Below, in pieces: positions 11,530 through 23,457 of a DNA stretch of 64,000 nt. Positions within the stretch are counted from its first letter, which is position 1, and every line of letters starts with the position of its first letter. A program made the position numbers and the translations under genes. The notes beneath the pieces were generated by a model, which was not told the origin of the DNA, did no database searches, and saw only the letters and a program-made list of their open reading frames with translations. The stretch is from Armillaria gallica (Eukaryota; Basidiomycota; Agaricomycetes; Agaricales; Physalacriaceae): contig JBANDB010000007.1 of the NCBI GenBank assembly GCA_037576215.1, positions 4,371,001 to 4,435,000 of the forward strand, given 5' to 3'.

Positions 11530-11899
11530 ACACGTCAGGGGTTTGGGGCGATTGGATGAGGGAGACCGAGATGCAAGGGAAAAGAAAGGATAACGCGTGT
11601 TTAAAGACGTCTGAGTGAGAGGGAGTATTCCTGGATAACCTAAAAATCATGGAGTCAATGAAGGACGGAGACTGCCATTTTAAATGCATTGGATGACAGT
11701 CGCTTGAGAAACATCCATGAGAGAAGGGAGCTGCGAAGTAAATGCCGCATGGTGCCAGATGATCCGTTCACTGTAGAATAACGACGCTGTTGAGAACACG
11801 TTAATGAAAGACGCCTTTTCCGGCAATTTTCCGGACCGATCACTGTTCAGGGCAGATATGGATCTACTTCAAGTTGGTAGAAAATCCTAAGGTGTCAGC

Positions 11900-12996
11900 T
11901 CATTGGATATCTTGGAAAGTAAGTAGTATCGATAAATAGAGCCACAGCGCATGACAGAAGAGTTTTGGTATGCATACTAGGTTGATGGTTCCGGTGCGAT
12001 GGAGGTGCTTTCGAGGTAATTCAGAACTCGTTCCGTTATTGAACTGGAAAATGGCGATCGTGTCTCCTGCAGGATCGATCGTAGTCCAGATATTACGGTT
12101 ACTCACGTATATCAGCGGTGATGGGAAACCTTCAGCTAGAGTGGAGATGAGAATTTCAGCCGCCGCGAAGGAGATTCCTTCAAGGGGATTGGCCGGCACA
12201 ACAGAAACATTGGCGAGAAGAGGAAGCGTTGTACCGTTAGGCGCCTCGGGTATACGCTGAGCAGTCAACGTGGACGTCTTTTTATGGACCGTGAAGAGAA
12301 TGTCATCTAGAAGACACAGCTTTACTATCAGAATGGAGTTCCGGGAGCGGAGGGAACGGGTGGTTTCAAATGTCTATTTGGCACCATCATTTATGATTCG
12401 CCAGATTTTGTCGGCGCCTAAGTCTGGAACAAAGACTTCTCCGTTATGTTCAAGGGACATATGAGCGTTGTACGAGGCGTTGGGACCAACGGAGAAGTCG
12501 ATGATTGGGGAATCCTTTTCGAAGTGAAGGGGATCATCGGGAACGGTGGCAACGAAAGAGCAGTTGGGAGATCCAAACTGGAGATAGCACAGCTTTTTAG
12601 ATGTGGCCGTGGTAGATAGAGAACTTGTGACTTACATTCATGCCTGTCACTTCTCCCGTTGAAAGCGGATTGGTGAAAGTTGGACCATTGCCGCCCGTAG
12701 ACACAGTATCCACCAGGGACAGAAGCCCTGCGTCACCGACTGAAAAAGACTGCAAATTCCCTACGGGCTGTATTTCATTGACCGCGCTACATGAAGAAAG
12801 ATCAAGATAAGGTCAGTTGAGCGATAGATGCGACGGACTATATAATAAGGCTGTTATTGGGATGCTGAGCAATCCACGATGGGTTTTCTCCTGATGGATT
12901 CTGTTGCGTCAGGGTAAGAGACTTGGCGCCCGCGTCAAAGAAATATGTGGCAATCGCGGAGGAGAAACCTCCGGCAAGGATAGTGTAGTTGACCAT
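11900..12996 (-). pseudogene. Lactonase-type beta-propeller (carboxymuconate cyclase-like), truncated
   Basis: Read right to left, the gene starts MVNYTILAGGFSSAIATYFF at 12996. It continues through HPNNSLIIYAVNEI over an intron ending CATGTAG, then HMSLEHNGEVFVPDLGADK and DDILFTVHKKTSTLTAQRIP. It stops after YVSNRN ... DPAGDTIAIFQF at about three quarters of the length usual for seven-bladed lactonase/YbhE-type propellers. The expected GPRH-containing stretch is lost or out of frame near 12360-12400, and no C-terminal blade can be found before the caspase-copy sequence begins near 11880. Family members hydrolyse or isomerise lactones; the substrate here is unknown. An 81-base intron could bypass the internal stop but would delete a blade, so I call it a probable pseudogene. 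Confidence 0.75.
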
Positions 12997-13191
12997 TAGT
13001 AGGATTGCACCTAGAAAGAGTGAAAGGTCGAGGGAACAAGTAGAAAGAAGGCGCTAGGCCGGTAAGTGGGAGTCGTCAAGAGAAAGAATAAGGGGGAATC
13101 ATCGCCAAGACCCAAGATATTTTGGAGGCGTAGAGCATCGCATTCAAGCCACCCATTTGTTCAACAATCGACAAATTTTGTTGTTTCAATA

Positions 13192-13814
13192 GCCCATCTC
13201 AAATTGGAGTTCATAGCACAGTTTATTTTTCAGTTTATTTGATGGCATGATGGCCGCGAAGGCAATTCCCGACGGCAGAATCAGAGCGGAGCTTGAATCA
13301 GGGCCCTACCCAATTGAGAGCCCTCCGCTGAGACACGTCGTAGCCACGATGGCTCGCGACGGCGAGGCCCAGCGCCGCCGCCGTCGTCGTCGGGATCGCT
13401 CGGCAAATGCATACTTAAACTCTCTTCAATAATTAGCCATTTTATTGCTATCTGACGCCGGTGATGAATGGTACAGATTTTGAGGAATATGGCACTGAGT
13501 TGGGGTTAGTGTGGTGGGAAAAGTTAGGCTGGGCCTTGGATATGTATACTGGGGGGATGAGGGGTTCATTAAGACTTCCACAGAGTACGGCGAGGGCCAG
13601 TGTTGCCCTAAGTTGTCCATATGTAGGCACAATAATGGGAACTTGTGTTTTTTCTGCTCAGTCGGCGGCTTCGGCACCACTCGCGGGATTTGACTTTCCG
13701 ATTCATCCATTTTTGGTTGTATTTTCCTACGCTACATGCCGGAGAGCTGCCGGCATCACGCCATCAAATAAACTGAAAAATAAACTGCGCTATGAACTCC
13801 AATTTGAGATGGGC
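13192..13814. mobile_element. 623-bp inverted-repeat element flanked by TA (MITE-like)
   Basis: The first 66 bases (starting GCCCATCTCAAATTGGAGTT) recur inverted at 13749-13814 with about two mismatches. Both ends are flanked by TA (13190-13191 and 13815-13816), consistent with the TA duplications made by Tc1/mariner-type insertion. The interior has small open frames (13247-13432 plus, 13426-13710 minus) and a CCG/TCG-rich tract near 13375, but nothing resembling a transposase. It is best seen as a non-autonomous element; its family is not identified. Confidence 0.85.
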
Positions 13815-13816
13815 TA

Positions 13817-16800
13817 ATGGCTATTGTCTTGATGGTGGTTGCCCCCATTGTCATTGTTCCGACAAAACCGAGTTGAGATCGTCCTGCGTATTCGCAGAGA
13901 GTCTTAAGCCTCTGGGGTAGGCGCTGATAGGCCTTCCACTCATCTGCAGCAACAGTGCCGGGCGTCGATTGTTATCATGTTGGTGGTGCTGGAGGCGGAT
14001 ATCTACCATAAAGGGCAACGTATTGATCTCTTGGCGCCACAGAACGTAACGCCACTTTATACCTCTTTACACACAGAAGAAAATTGGTAGAAAATGAGGA
14101 CGGGGATACAGCATGGTGTAACCTCACCGAGAAAGTTGAGAGAAGGGTCTCGAAATTAGGTTTACGAACAATTTAGGAAGCGCACCCGGCATCAAGGAGT
14201 TGCGAGGGATCTTCGGGTTTCATTGGAATGATTACTGATATATGTGACTCCTCAACGTTCGATCTGAACATCAAGTCACATTCAAACCCAGCGGCACTCC
14301 TGGTTTGCCCCGCTTTTGAAGCGATAAATACCAGGCAGTACCCGAAAAGATCATGGGCAATATTAATTACTAAAGCCCAGCTACAGTAATTCATTTGAGG
14401 TGAGAACAATGTTGTCAAGATTCGAGCCGTAGCATTGGTGTGAGAGTGCCACTGAGACCAAGGACGTGCCAACAGAAACATTTCCGTGCCTGTCGAAGAT
14501 TTAAGCATGTCGTTTCTCTTGAAAACCGGTGGTTGTCGTCGCCGAAAACATGTCCTGGCGGAAAATGGCCATGTGAACATCCAATAAGAAGATCTCGCAC
14601 GATAAAGTTTACTTAGGTGGTGAGAGCCACCACATCTGATGTGCGGCAGAACTGATGAGGCATACCAGTCCATCTAGAGCACCATCGTATATTTTAGTAA
14701 AAATTGCTGGTGACTATTTGTTGAGGCCCTTCTATTACAAAGGGGCGATGAAGAATAAAAGATCAGACTATTTTGATACTGGTAAACAAGAATACAAAGC
14801 TGGCCCGTAAACATCGAAGGGATTCCCATGCTGTAAGCGCAAAAACCGTCAGTCCAGTCTCAAAGTTCGTAGGATCGTAATCTCAGGCTGCAATCTGGTG
14901 CTCGAATAAAAAGGGGCTTTTCCTCGTTCGTGTCGTGGCCAAACATAGTCTCCCATTGAAATTGATGCAACGGGAACCCGAGACTTGCCATTTAGATCCC
15001 ACATACCCCCCCAAAAGCGCGGGCCCTGGAGGACTCATGCAACACCTAGCCTTAGAAGATGGGTAATCCTCGAAAATACGCTAGAAGGGACATCAGCGCG
15101 ATATCAGGGAGAAAAGAAGACAATACCATGTGTCAAGTTCGCGTTTCGACGTCGTACACCCAAGACTTCAGAGGGTAGCTATTTACTCAGCCGCAGCGGT
15201 CGTCAAGAGTGTTTTGGGACGACGAAGAGTTGGGCCCTTCCGCATGATGAGTGACAAGGCTTCCGAGAAATAAGATTGATTTGGATGTGATCTATGCCGT
15301 TGTCTGTGAAAGCAACGAAGTTAAAATCAGAGGCAGAGGTAGGCTTATGACTCATCATACCGTCATTGACGAGTCTGCTGCCAGCGGATACTATGACTTT
15401 CCAATTACATCAGCGGTCTTGCACCCTCACGACAGGCTGCAAAACATGTAGGGAACCGCGCCCAGACACTATGCACTGTATTGAAGAAGGCACACAGTGA
15501 AAGCATTGGAGGATGCAGCGATGACACAGAAGAGGCCGCAAAGATGACAGGAATGAGAGCGATGTAGCTCGGATTCGCGCAGACACGAGACTGGAGGCAA
15601 TCGAGAAAGGACAAACGATCCGGATGGTCCCTAGATGGTTCGTGGTTCGCAGTACACTTGTAGTCACCGACGAGTCGAACATAAGGCCTACGGTTCGATA
15701 AAGCTATTGCTCTCCCAGCGACTTCTCCATTGCGTGATCCTGATTTTCGATAACCTTTCCGCTCGTAGTTTTCCCATCTTCGTTTCTCCCGCGATAGATC
15801 ATTATCGCAGTGTAGATGCTACATGGCGCGCCAGGCAAATCTCACAAAGCGGCGGCTTTCTGAAGATCCTCCATGGTCATATTCTTATACAGCCTTTCCA
15901 AGTTTCCAAGCACCGTAGGTTGATATCATAACTGAGAGTGTGGACGTTGGTCGTCGTAGATACTGGCGTAGTAGAGAGATATTTCACTGTCCGAATGGTG
16001 GTTAGATACGAGGAGTTGCAGCCATGAGAGTGAAGGGAAGGCTAACAACGCGCACCTTTTTTAGTGAGGTTTCAACGTTGACATCCGTATACCCCTCTGT
16101 GCCTCGGTTATCGATGCTGGCTTTTACTCGTTGGTCATCCGGTCTGTTGGTTGTGCTCTGCTCCGACGGGAAGCATCTGGGATAGGCCTGACTTAAATTT
16201 TCGCATTATAGTCACGCACTGTGTATCGCGATAAGTTTCTGTTACGGCGAGAGAAGAACAACAGGCATTACCCAAATATGCAGTGAACGAAACGTGCTGC
16301 GACCGACGCATCCCCAGTAGATATCTGCCTCTGATGCATCTAAAACCGCCGACTGTATTGCAAGTCTTGTGAAGTATTCCATGTTCGTAAGGCGCATTGG
16401 TCCGTGATGGTGAGAAAGCGTATCCTGAAAGAGCCAACAACTATTCCTTCGTTGAATGAATCAGATGTTCGCAAAGGATCCATCTCCTATATACTTTGTA
16501 TATGGGTGAGGATAAATGCCATCGTTGTCTTGACTGTCGTAGAAGTATATGACAAGCTGTACGATAATGTCAGCGATCAAAAGTCGATGCCTGTACTGGA
16601 AAACGCGTGCCTCTCAAGCACCATGCTTTATCCTTCCAAAATCAGCCTCTATGCTGTCTTCATGAATAGATATGCAGACGACATCCTGTGAATGAACTTA
16701 GTCGCTGCCGCTGAAATCACAGTAGTGAAAATATACCTCAAAAGATATTCTCCCCCCTCTCTGCCTCCCATAGACTTTCCGGAAGAGAGTGCGCAGTGCC

Positions 16801-17799
16801 AATTTAAGAGAATTGAAGCGCATATATGCGTCCAGGTCGTACCAACTGTCTGGTGCTCCCATCTCTCTCGCTCGCCGAAACGCCATATGTCATCTCAGCG
16901 AAAATTGATGCGAGTTTTAGTTTGGAGTCGTTGGGGCAGTGATGATGCGGAGCCCATAGAATGAATTGTGGGGAAGGACACGAGTGAGTGGTAGCGGCAA
17001 CGGAAAAGGCCCTCTAGGGAAGAATACGCATGGCGTTCAACGACGGAGGGGCCGGAAATGTGTGCGGGTTCAGGGAGTACACCGATCCTTTCCTGCAAAC
17101 CCACCGTGTCGAACGAATGTTGCCGGCACTGGGTAGTGACTAGACTGCTCGCCAGACTGCGATCCACTGTCTTGGCGCCAAACGGCACAACATGCTGATG
17201 TTAAGGTCGTTGGTGGAGTGATATCCGTGTTGATCCCAAAGGGAAGAGGCGGACAGCATGCTACGTGCATAGAACCGTGTTCTTGCTCTCCCAATCGTAC
17301 TCCGTCGCTCTCTTGCACTTATGGACCATATCCCGATATCCAAGCCTTCGGTCCACCGCTGCCCCTTTCGTCATCAGGTTCAGGTCAGAGTGGGTGCGTG
17401 CTCCGAGTGAGTTGGCGGCTGAAGCGCTGACAGTCCACTATATTGGTCGTGGTCTGGCGTTATCGATATGTCACATATCAGGTCGAGCAACGACATGCCC
17501 GTAGGAAAAAGCATGAGAAAGCGTCAAAGAAAGTCAGCAGCAGACTTCAGGAAACGGGCTACAGAGGCTACGGTTGTGACCTTTTGAAAGCGCGTCATCA
17601 CGACACAAAGCAACTTTCGGCAAAAGCCGTGATTCGAAAATAGATTTCCGCGTTATACTTTCCGGAATACAGCTCTTACAGCCCAATCACTGGGCCTGAG
17701 GCTTGAGCAATGAAAGCCTGCCTTTCCCGTAACGGCGATAAGGCCTCTCATTCATAGACTTGTAGCTGTCTCTCTGGACCCCTGACGTTGCAAGCAAGA
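13817..17799. other. Long region without a recognisable gene
   Basis: Open frames up to 166 codons (14173-14673 minus) occur, but none shows a family motif, a conserved splice pattern or a repeat in the window. A 62-codon minus frame at 16698-16886 looks protein-like in composition but could not be extended. I see no RNA gene. The region may hold decayed genes or lineage-specific sequence. Confidence 0.4.
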
Positions 17800-18070
17800 A
17801 AGGGTGATCTCGTTCGAAATATGGTGGAGGGACACATTTTTCTCGAAGTATTTCGCATGTCCTAGAGTAACATAAAAAAGATGCCAATATGAGCATAGTA
17901 GGTGATCAAGAGGTATCCCTGATTCTTTCCTTATTGCTCGTGAATGCAAGTAGAACCTGCACTTTACTATTTTATCGCCAGCCTATTGAGAGGTTAGTCA
18001 AAGATCGCGGTGTTCTCACTGAAGTCTGGCGTGACGATGAGGCCGTGCACACTGACCTCAGGGTATTTTA
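17800..18070. repeat. Composite repeat matching 23020-23170 and 4311-4523
   Basis: The part at about 17806-17940 (GATCTCGTTCGAAATATGG, GGAGGGACACATTTTTCT, GTATTTCGCATGTCCT, GATCAAGAGGTAT) is an inverted, degenerate copy of 23020-23170, which lies within the minus-strand frame 23017-23457. The adjoining part at 17950-18065 is an inverted copy of 4311-4523. Two different repeats therefore abut here. Confidence 0.65.
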
Positions 18071-18333
18071 ATTTATTGCGCCTATGTCGTGTAACTTATT
18101 GACAGCAAGACGGACTTGACGTTCATCAGCTCTGGAAGCGTCAGTCGCATTTCCACTTTACCTCACTGACGAAGTACTTTATCTTAGACACTTTAGGTTG
18201 ATGCGGTTTCACGAAATAGGCAAAGCACTCCATATAATCTTCTGTCTTGTAATTTCTAAAGTCTAGGTATTAAAAAAGTCAAAATCATTATGCGCACAAA
18301 GTACAATAAGAAAGAACTGAAAATCATGCAACC

Positions 18334-19680
18334 TTAATATGCCTTTGGGGCATCCATGCCCAGCCTGATCTCCTCCATCGCGGTCAAACGTTCGACGCGC
18401 ATCTTCTCAATATCTCCTCCGAGCGCCACTTCCCACCAGCGCTCTTCCTTCGGAACATCTCGCCATCCTCCCATCAAGAACTTCTTCATAGTTTTCGAGT
18501 CAGGCTGCTCGAACAGCTTCTTCGTAGCCACATATGATGGCGGAGGGTTTTCGAGAGAATAATCTCCTACGGAGAATCCATTGATGGCCAAGACCAGCGC
18601 CGGCGGTATCGTTACACGTCCGATCTTGAAACAGAACTGAGAGATAGATATGCAGTGGACAATTGCACCGTCAGGCTCTTCGTGAGTAGTAGCAAGTTTG
18701 GCTGCAAGTTTTCGGAGGTCAGCGGGGTGATCGGTGGTGCTGAGAAGGGGTGTTGAGGCTTCGAGGGGTGTAGGTGCAGTAATATCGTCCGCCGGTGTAC
18801 GAATGGGTCCGTTGAAGACACCCGGAACGGGTGAAGGAGCCACTTTCTTCTCCGTCTTCCGGCCCTTCTTTGGCTTAGTGACAAATTTACCGACGGCGTA
18901 CATCTGATGAACGCGTCAGACTTTCAACGACGACAGACAGTTGATAAGAGTGGAAACCCACCCATTTGTCACCCCAGGACCCAAGAGTGAGACGGACTTC
19001 GTATGATGCCAAAATGGGAATCTCTCGGAGATACAAAAAATGTGTCGCTGTGATGAGCTTGGTTAGCTGTGGCTTCGAGAGAAAAAGATTGCAGGAAACA
19101 TACCAGCTAGAGGAATATATCCGTCCACACCTTCACGGAAGAGTTGAGGCGCGTACTTGCACGCCCATCTAAATCGGACCGAGTCTAGTGTCTGCATGCA
19201 TGATAAATACGTCTCCTTCAAGATACCAGTAATGGTTAATGTTGACCTTGGCATAGCATGAATTACTGAGATGGAGATTGAAGTCACTCTCGTCAAGACC
19301 TTAGAGAATTTGAGCGCAGCACGAGAATGGATGTTGGTGCGAACTCACTGGCCCAATTGTAGTAGTTCATGGTCATTACGAACGGATTTTGTCCAATTGG
19401 AGACATCGAGTCCCACCATGCCTGCGACGCAATTTTCTTCCCGGCCTTGTTCTTGTGAACGATACTCAAACGATGTAGCCTGTGCCACATACGAAGGTTG
19501 TAATAGGCGCCAAAACGCGGACTGGAATATCGTTAGTCCTTCCTTCAAGCCTTGTAGGATTCAAGAACGTACAGTGCCATGCCAGGGGAAAGACCTGATA
19601 TTGATAAGAAGGAGGAGAGCCAAGAAGTACTTCAAGGGCGTCGACAGGCTCAAGAGTCGGTCGACGAGCGGGGAGACCAT
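18334..19680 (-). CDS. Thioesterase-like protein (THEM6/4HBT_2, hotdog fold)
   Basis: Multi-exon gene read right to left. Exon 1 (19573-19680) encodes a short start with a hydrophobic anchor (YFLALLLLINIRSFP). Later exons give YYNLRMWHRLHRLSI, then DESDFNLHLSNSCYAK, the hallmark of this acyl-CoA thioesterase-like family. TLDSVRFRW, THFLYLREIPILASYEVRL and LGSWGDKW follow. The last exon (18334-18903) runs MYAVGKFVTKPKKG to GAIVHCISISQFCFKIGRV and GGWRDVPKEERWWEVALG. The order and spacing fit fungal homologues. At the first junction (intron 19522-19572) the reading frame fails to close by one base; one more base in the four-base run at 19512-19515 would restore it. This could be a real frameshift or a sequence error. 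The substrate is unknown; a membrane-anchored enzyme is likely. Confidence 0.82.
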
Positions 19681-20550
19681 GGTGGGAGACGACAACATTG
19701 ACGATAGGCGCTGAACGCCTTACATTATATTCGCCGGCACCGGCACCGGTTGATGTGTAGCCGAATGCCGGATGACCAGCCCATGGCTTCTTCACTTCAC
19801 TTACGCAAATGAGAATAGGCCTTGGATAGCCTGATGAACCCTGCTTGAATTAATTTCCATGCCAATCGGGGGGTGCGTCAAAATTTGACGTGCGTTAGAG
19901 TCCACACTGCCTGGCAGCAATGTGGAGCCTCATCGTTTTTCATCATCATCATCGTCATTTATAATACGCGCGAACGCCATCTGTGTCAGGCTGCTAACAC
20001 TAGTGCTGATCTTGAAGGAAGAGTTGCTAAACGCCGTCGATGGTTCGATGATTAATACCATAATAGATGGTAGTTGCTATCGTACGCGTCATACATCTTG
20101 ACGGGCGTCATTACTTACACTAACTAGGGACCTGCTCGGTTACACGGTTATGCATTCAGACTGGTCCGATCGCTTCCACCGTGACGAAGGCGTCTTGATG
20201 AAGGATTTATTAACACGGTCTAGTACATAAAGTTCGTCGGCTCGAGATCTGGATTTTGCCCGCGACCGTCAGATGGGATTTTGTTTCCGGTTTTGATCGC
20301 CTTGTGGCTGGTCGTAAGCTGGACTTCGTACGTTGGGAGTACAAGAACGTATACGAACGTGCAAGCTCTACAGGATGACAAGCCTAATGGAATATATCAA
20401 CAAGATTCGTTTCAAAGTTCGTCCAAGTTTGGTTTAGACCGGCATACATGATACAAGCGCAGGTACGGAGAAAATTGAGGGAGAGACAGACTTCAACGGA
20501 GTATCAATTTCTTCCATATGTACGGGGAAAGAAACTGTGTATTGAATATG
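19681..20550. other. Intergenic, no recognisable gene
   Basis: This holds short open frames only, a CAT/CGT trinucleotide tract near 19940 and a small palindrome (GTCAAAATTTGAC near 19877). I see no gene or RNA. Confidence 0.5.
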
Positions 20551-21743
20551 TCAAAGACCAGGTACATCAACCTCTTCATAGGCTTCGTCCACGAGCATAA
20601 AATCGGACTCATACTTGGCTCTGCACCTTGGAAGGCAATGCATGCAAAGCCAGTGCATGACTCCTGAATAATTATACCCGGCAAGGTACATGGATTCGGG
20701 ATTCAACTTCGCATGCACATAGAAATGCAATTTGCTGATATGTACCTCGGGGCGACACAAGACCTCGTCGAGTGCCTTCCAGAGGATTAAACGCGAGTCA
20801 GGTAGCGGGGTCGAGCCATTCTCAACCCTGTGCTGGTCAACTGCAATCTCGATGGTTACTCTTTCAAACTGGGTTCCGGGCGGAAGGGCAAGGAACGTAG
20901 CCGTCCACCACTGAACACAACGGTACATCTGGTCCATAACATCGGTCAGGCTTATGGTGAAAGATAGTGATTTCACGTTCTCGATATGGAGAGGTTGGAG
21001 CCCTTCATCTTGGAATGAGGTGAGAATATTGATGATAAAGACCTTACCCATGTTTATATATGAAATGTCAAACAATTCGATGGCAAGTTGTGTACGATCC
21101 AGCAATGTCTGGATTCGATGGACCATGGTTCTGTCGCTTGCGACCCTCGTTCCATCTCCTGTGATGAAGATCCTTGTCAATGCATACAGGGAGACAGGCG
21201 ACTCTGGACTGATGAGAAAGTCCCATACGCCATACTCGCCGTCGAGGACATCGATGGAGATTAGTTCCAGTATCGGTCCTTGAGGGAAAGCCCCAGTCAC
21301 TGGGCCACCTTCTCCATGTAACTTGCAGCCCACCAAGAAGAGACGGGCGAGTTTGGGCAACGAGGCGATAAGACATTTCATGTCGTATTTAGAACATGTG
21401 ATCGACTCCAAATCCAGCTCGCAGATGTGGAGAAAGGGTCCAAGGGCCAAACGAAATGCTGAGGGATTCAGGAAGTTGAACCAATTTAAGCCCTTAAGCT
21501 CCATGGATTTTATGGATACACGTTCATCTTTGAGGAACGCAAGGAGTAAAGGAAAGTATAGGTCGTTGCTGAGTATCATCGAGTCGGGATCCTTGATTTC
21601 GATCGAAAGGAGTCCTCATGGACGGGAATATTGAGGGCATGTGCGATGCTGGGGGAGCTTATGAGGCGATTGTATATATCATGAGATGAAAACAGTTGTC
21701 CTTCGCCAAATGATAGGAAATCTTCAAACTGTGGCAGAGCCAT
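20551..21743 (-). CDS. Leucine-rich-repeat/F-box-family-like protein with an apparent frameshift
   Basis: The 342-codon frame 20551-21579 has irregular leucine-rich segments (LGPFLHICELDLESIT, LIASLPKLARLFLVGCKL, ILELISIDVLDG) like the C-terminal part of the expanded Agaricomycete F-box/LRR-like family. An upstream frame beginning MALPQFEDFLSFGEGQLFSS at 21743 runs into a stop, while the downstream frame continues back through EIKDPDSMILSNDL. The two join cleanly if one base is missing near 21600-21606. No F-box is evident, so the F-box link rests only on resemblance of the repeats. It may be a functional gene with a sequence error or a recent pseudogene. Confidence 0.6.
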
Positions 21744-22126
21744 AGGTGCTAAACTGAAATCAGTGAATAAATTCGCGGCGTATACAGTCGTATACTCACA
21801 GGATGGCAGAGAATGTGGTCGGAGAGAATCTGAGAAGACCTTTCGAGAAAAGGATACACAGAACAATGGAACAATGGAGCTTGCGGTCCGACTCCCTAAT
21901 TGACAGGCAGCTCAAAATAGCGATTAGAATAGAAGGGCATCCTTATAACTGCTTGCTATTTCGGCCAAGGCCTCAAGGTGCCTGGCAACTAGGTCTGCTT
22001 TCTCACTTTGATCCTTTCGACATCTAGAGGGACACAGCGACCAAATACAAGAGTCCACGAGAAAGGAGAAGGGCTACCAACCCATAGAATTGGTCATGAA
22101 ACACTATAGTTTCATCACTGTTTTAA

Positions 22127-22985
22127 CTAGTTACCGGGCTGGTTGCTGGCAGGACCGATTTGAGCCGGATCTTTCGTCTTCCTTTGTTTCTCTGGATCAA
22201 GAAAGATTAAACACTTCCTTATAACAAATAGGCAACCGCTACGCACCTGGACGCTCAAGTTTACTAAAACACTGATGGTGATCAACGTAGACTGCCCAAG
22301 CATAGTTTAAAACTTTTCTTTCGTCTTTGAATAGCAGTCCCGTTGCGTCTTTGATGTAGTATAATGCTGCAGAGTATGTCTTCTCACCAGGCATTCCGGT
22401 TCCAGGAACGAACCTACATTCGGCAGATTAGATCGACATTTGCGGAAACTGAATGCTGTGTTAACTCACTGCATCTGCACCGATAGATCCTAGGTACCAG
22501 AAAACAAAGTATCCACCGCCCGGCACGTCCATTTTGTGACTTGGTGCCCACGAGTCTACAAGGCTCGGTATTCAAATTGGGTCCTTTCGGAGAAGCGCCG
22601 GGGTCCTGTGGTGACTGAAAAGGCGCATGTGCTCGGCTTTATATCCCGAGTGAAATGCTAGGGTGAGAATCAAGAAAGATCAGAAACGGTCTGCCACAGG
22701 GCTCCTCATACGCCTCTCAAAGCGCGGTCTGTTCCGAAGGCTCGCCTATGTCTTTTCTCCCTCGTGGTAGAAAATACTCCTTGGTGAGACAATCGTACAC
22801 GATTACAACTTTGTCAAACGATGATTGTAGTACGACCATGCCGGCGCCCAACAGGAAATCCTGTGAAGCGAATCCACTATGAGGTAGAGCGGCGCTGCTC
22901 CATGGGGAGAATATGAACGGCCGAGGTTTGGCGAGATGAGTTTCTTGGAGCTGAGCAGCGACTTCAAAGATGTTGGCTATGGTAG
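22127..22985 (-). pseudogene. NUDIX hydrolase pseudogene
   Basis: Read right to left: FLLGAGMVVLQSSFDKVVIV, then YFLPRGRKDIGEPSEQTAL, then EAYEEP, which is the NUDIX box with its key arginine codon replaced by TGA (22717-22719). Further on the frame carries a second TGA in KDPI*IPSLVDSW. It then continues intact through GGGYFVFWYLGSIGADA, an intron, FVPGTGMPGEKTYSAALYY, NYAWAVYVDHHQ and a last exon ending PASNQPGN before the stop at 22127. Both stops are consistent with CGA-to-TGA transitions at CpG. The family hydrolyses nucleoside diphosphates linked to other groups; this copy cannot make a complete protein. No clear start codon is visible upstream. Confidence 0.82.
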
Positions 22986-23016
22986 GTAGTAAGACAGAAA
23001 GAAGTAGAAAGGATGA

Positions 23017-23457
23017 TCAGCACGTTCTTCCTGTCACCAGCAATAAGCAAAGAATCAATAATACCTCTTGATCGCCTACTAGGCCCATAATAGCATATGT
23101 CACCCAGGACATGCGAAATACTTCAAGAAAAATGTGTCCCTCCAACCATATTCCGAACGAGATCATGCGAATAAGACCCAGCTGTGACGGTTGGAGCAAC
23201 ATGAAACTTCTCAGAATTGCATGGAAGCTGAGAATATCACAGGAAATGATTTCAGCAGTAAATGTGTTACGTGACAGTTTTGGGAAGGTTTTTATGTTCC
23301 TCATATTGATACAAGGATGTCGCAAGGCTGATGATGTGCATGATGGATCGACAGAGCAAGTTGTCGAACCCGTGATTTCCCGATCCCTTCTTCCGTCCAA
23401 TCGATCAATCCCCGTCCAATCGAGAGCTTTTGAATATACATTCATATTCATCTGCAC
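23017..23457 (-). CDS. Hypothetical protein fragment with membrane segments
   Basis: A 146-codon frame whose C-terminal half is strongly hydrophobic (MISFGIWLEGHIFLEVF, VTYAIMGLVG, VLLILCLLLV), suggesting two or three membrane helices. A degenerate inverted copy of this half lies at 17806-17940. It ends just before the NUDIX pseudogene on the same strand. I do not recognise the family; it may be a fragment of a larger membrane protein or a decayed gene. Confidence 0.35.
   Translation of the reverse strand: MQMNMNVYSKALDWTGIDRLDGRRDREITGSTTCSVDPSCTSSALRHPCINMRNIKTFPKLSRNTFTAEIISCDILSFHAILRSFMLLQPSQLGLIRMISFGIWLEGHIFLEVFRMSWVTYAIMGLVGDQEVLLILCLLLVTGRTC

Noticed and set aside
14173..14673. 166-codon minus-strand frame
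   Set aside because: Cys/Trp/Arg-rich composition typical of a shadow frame, no recognisable domain and no conserved neighbour.
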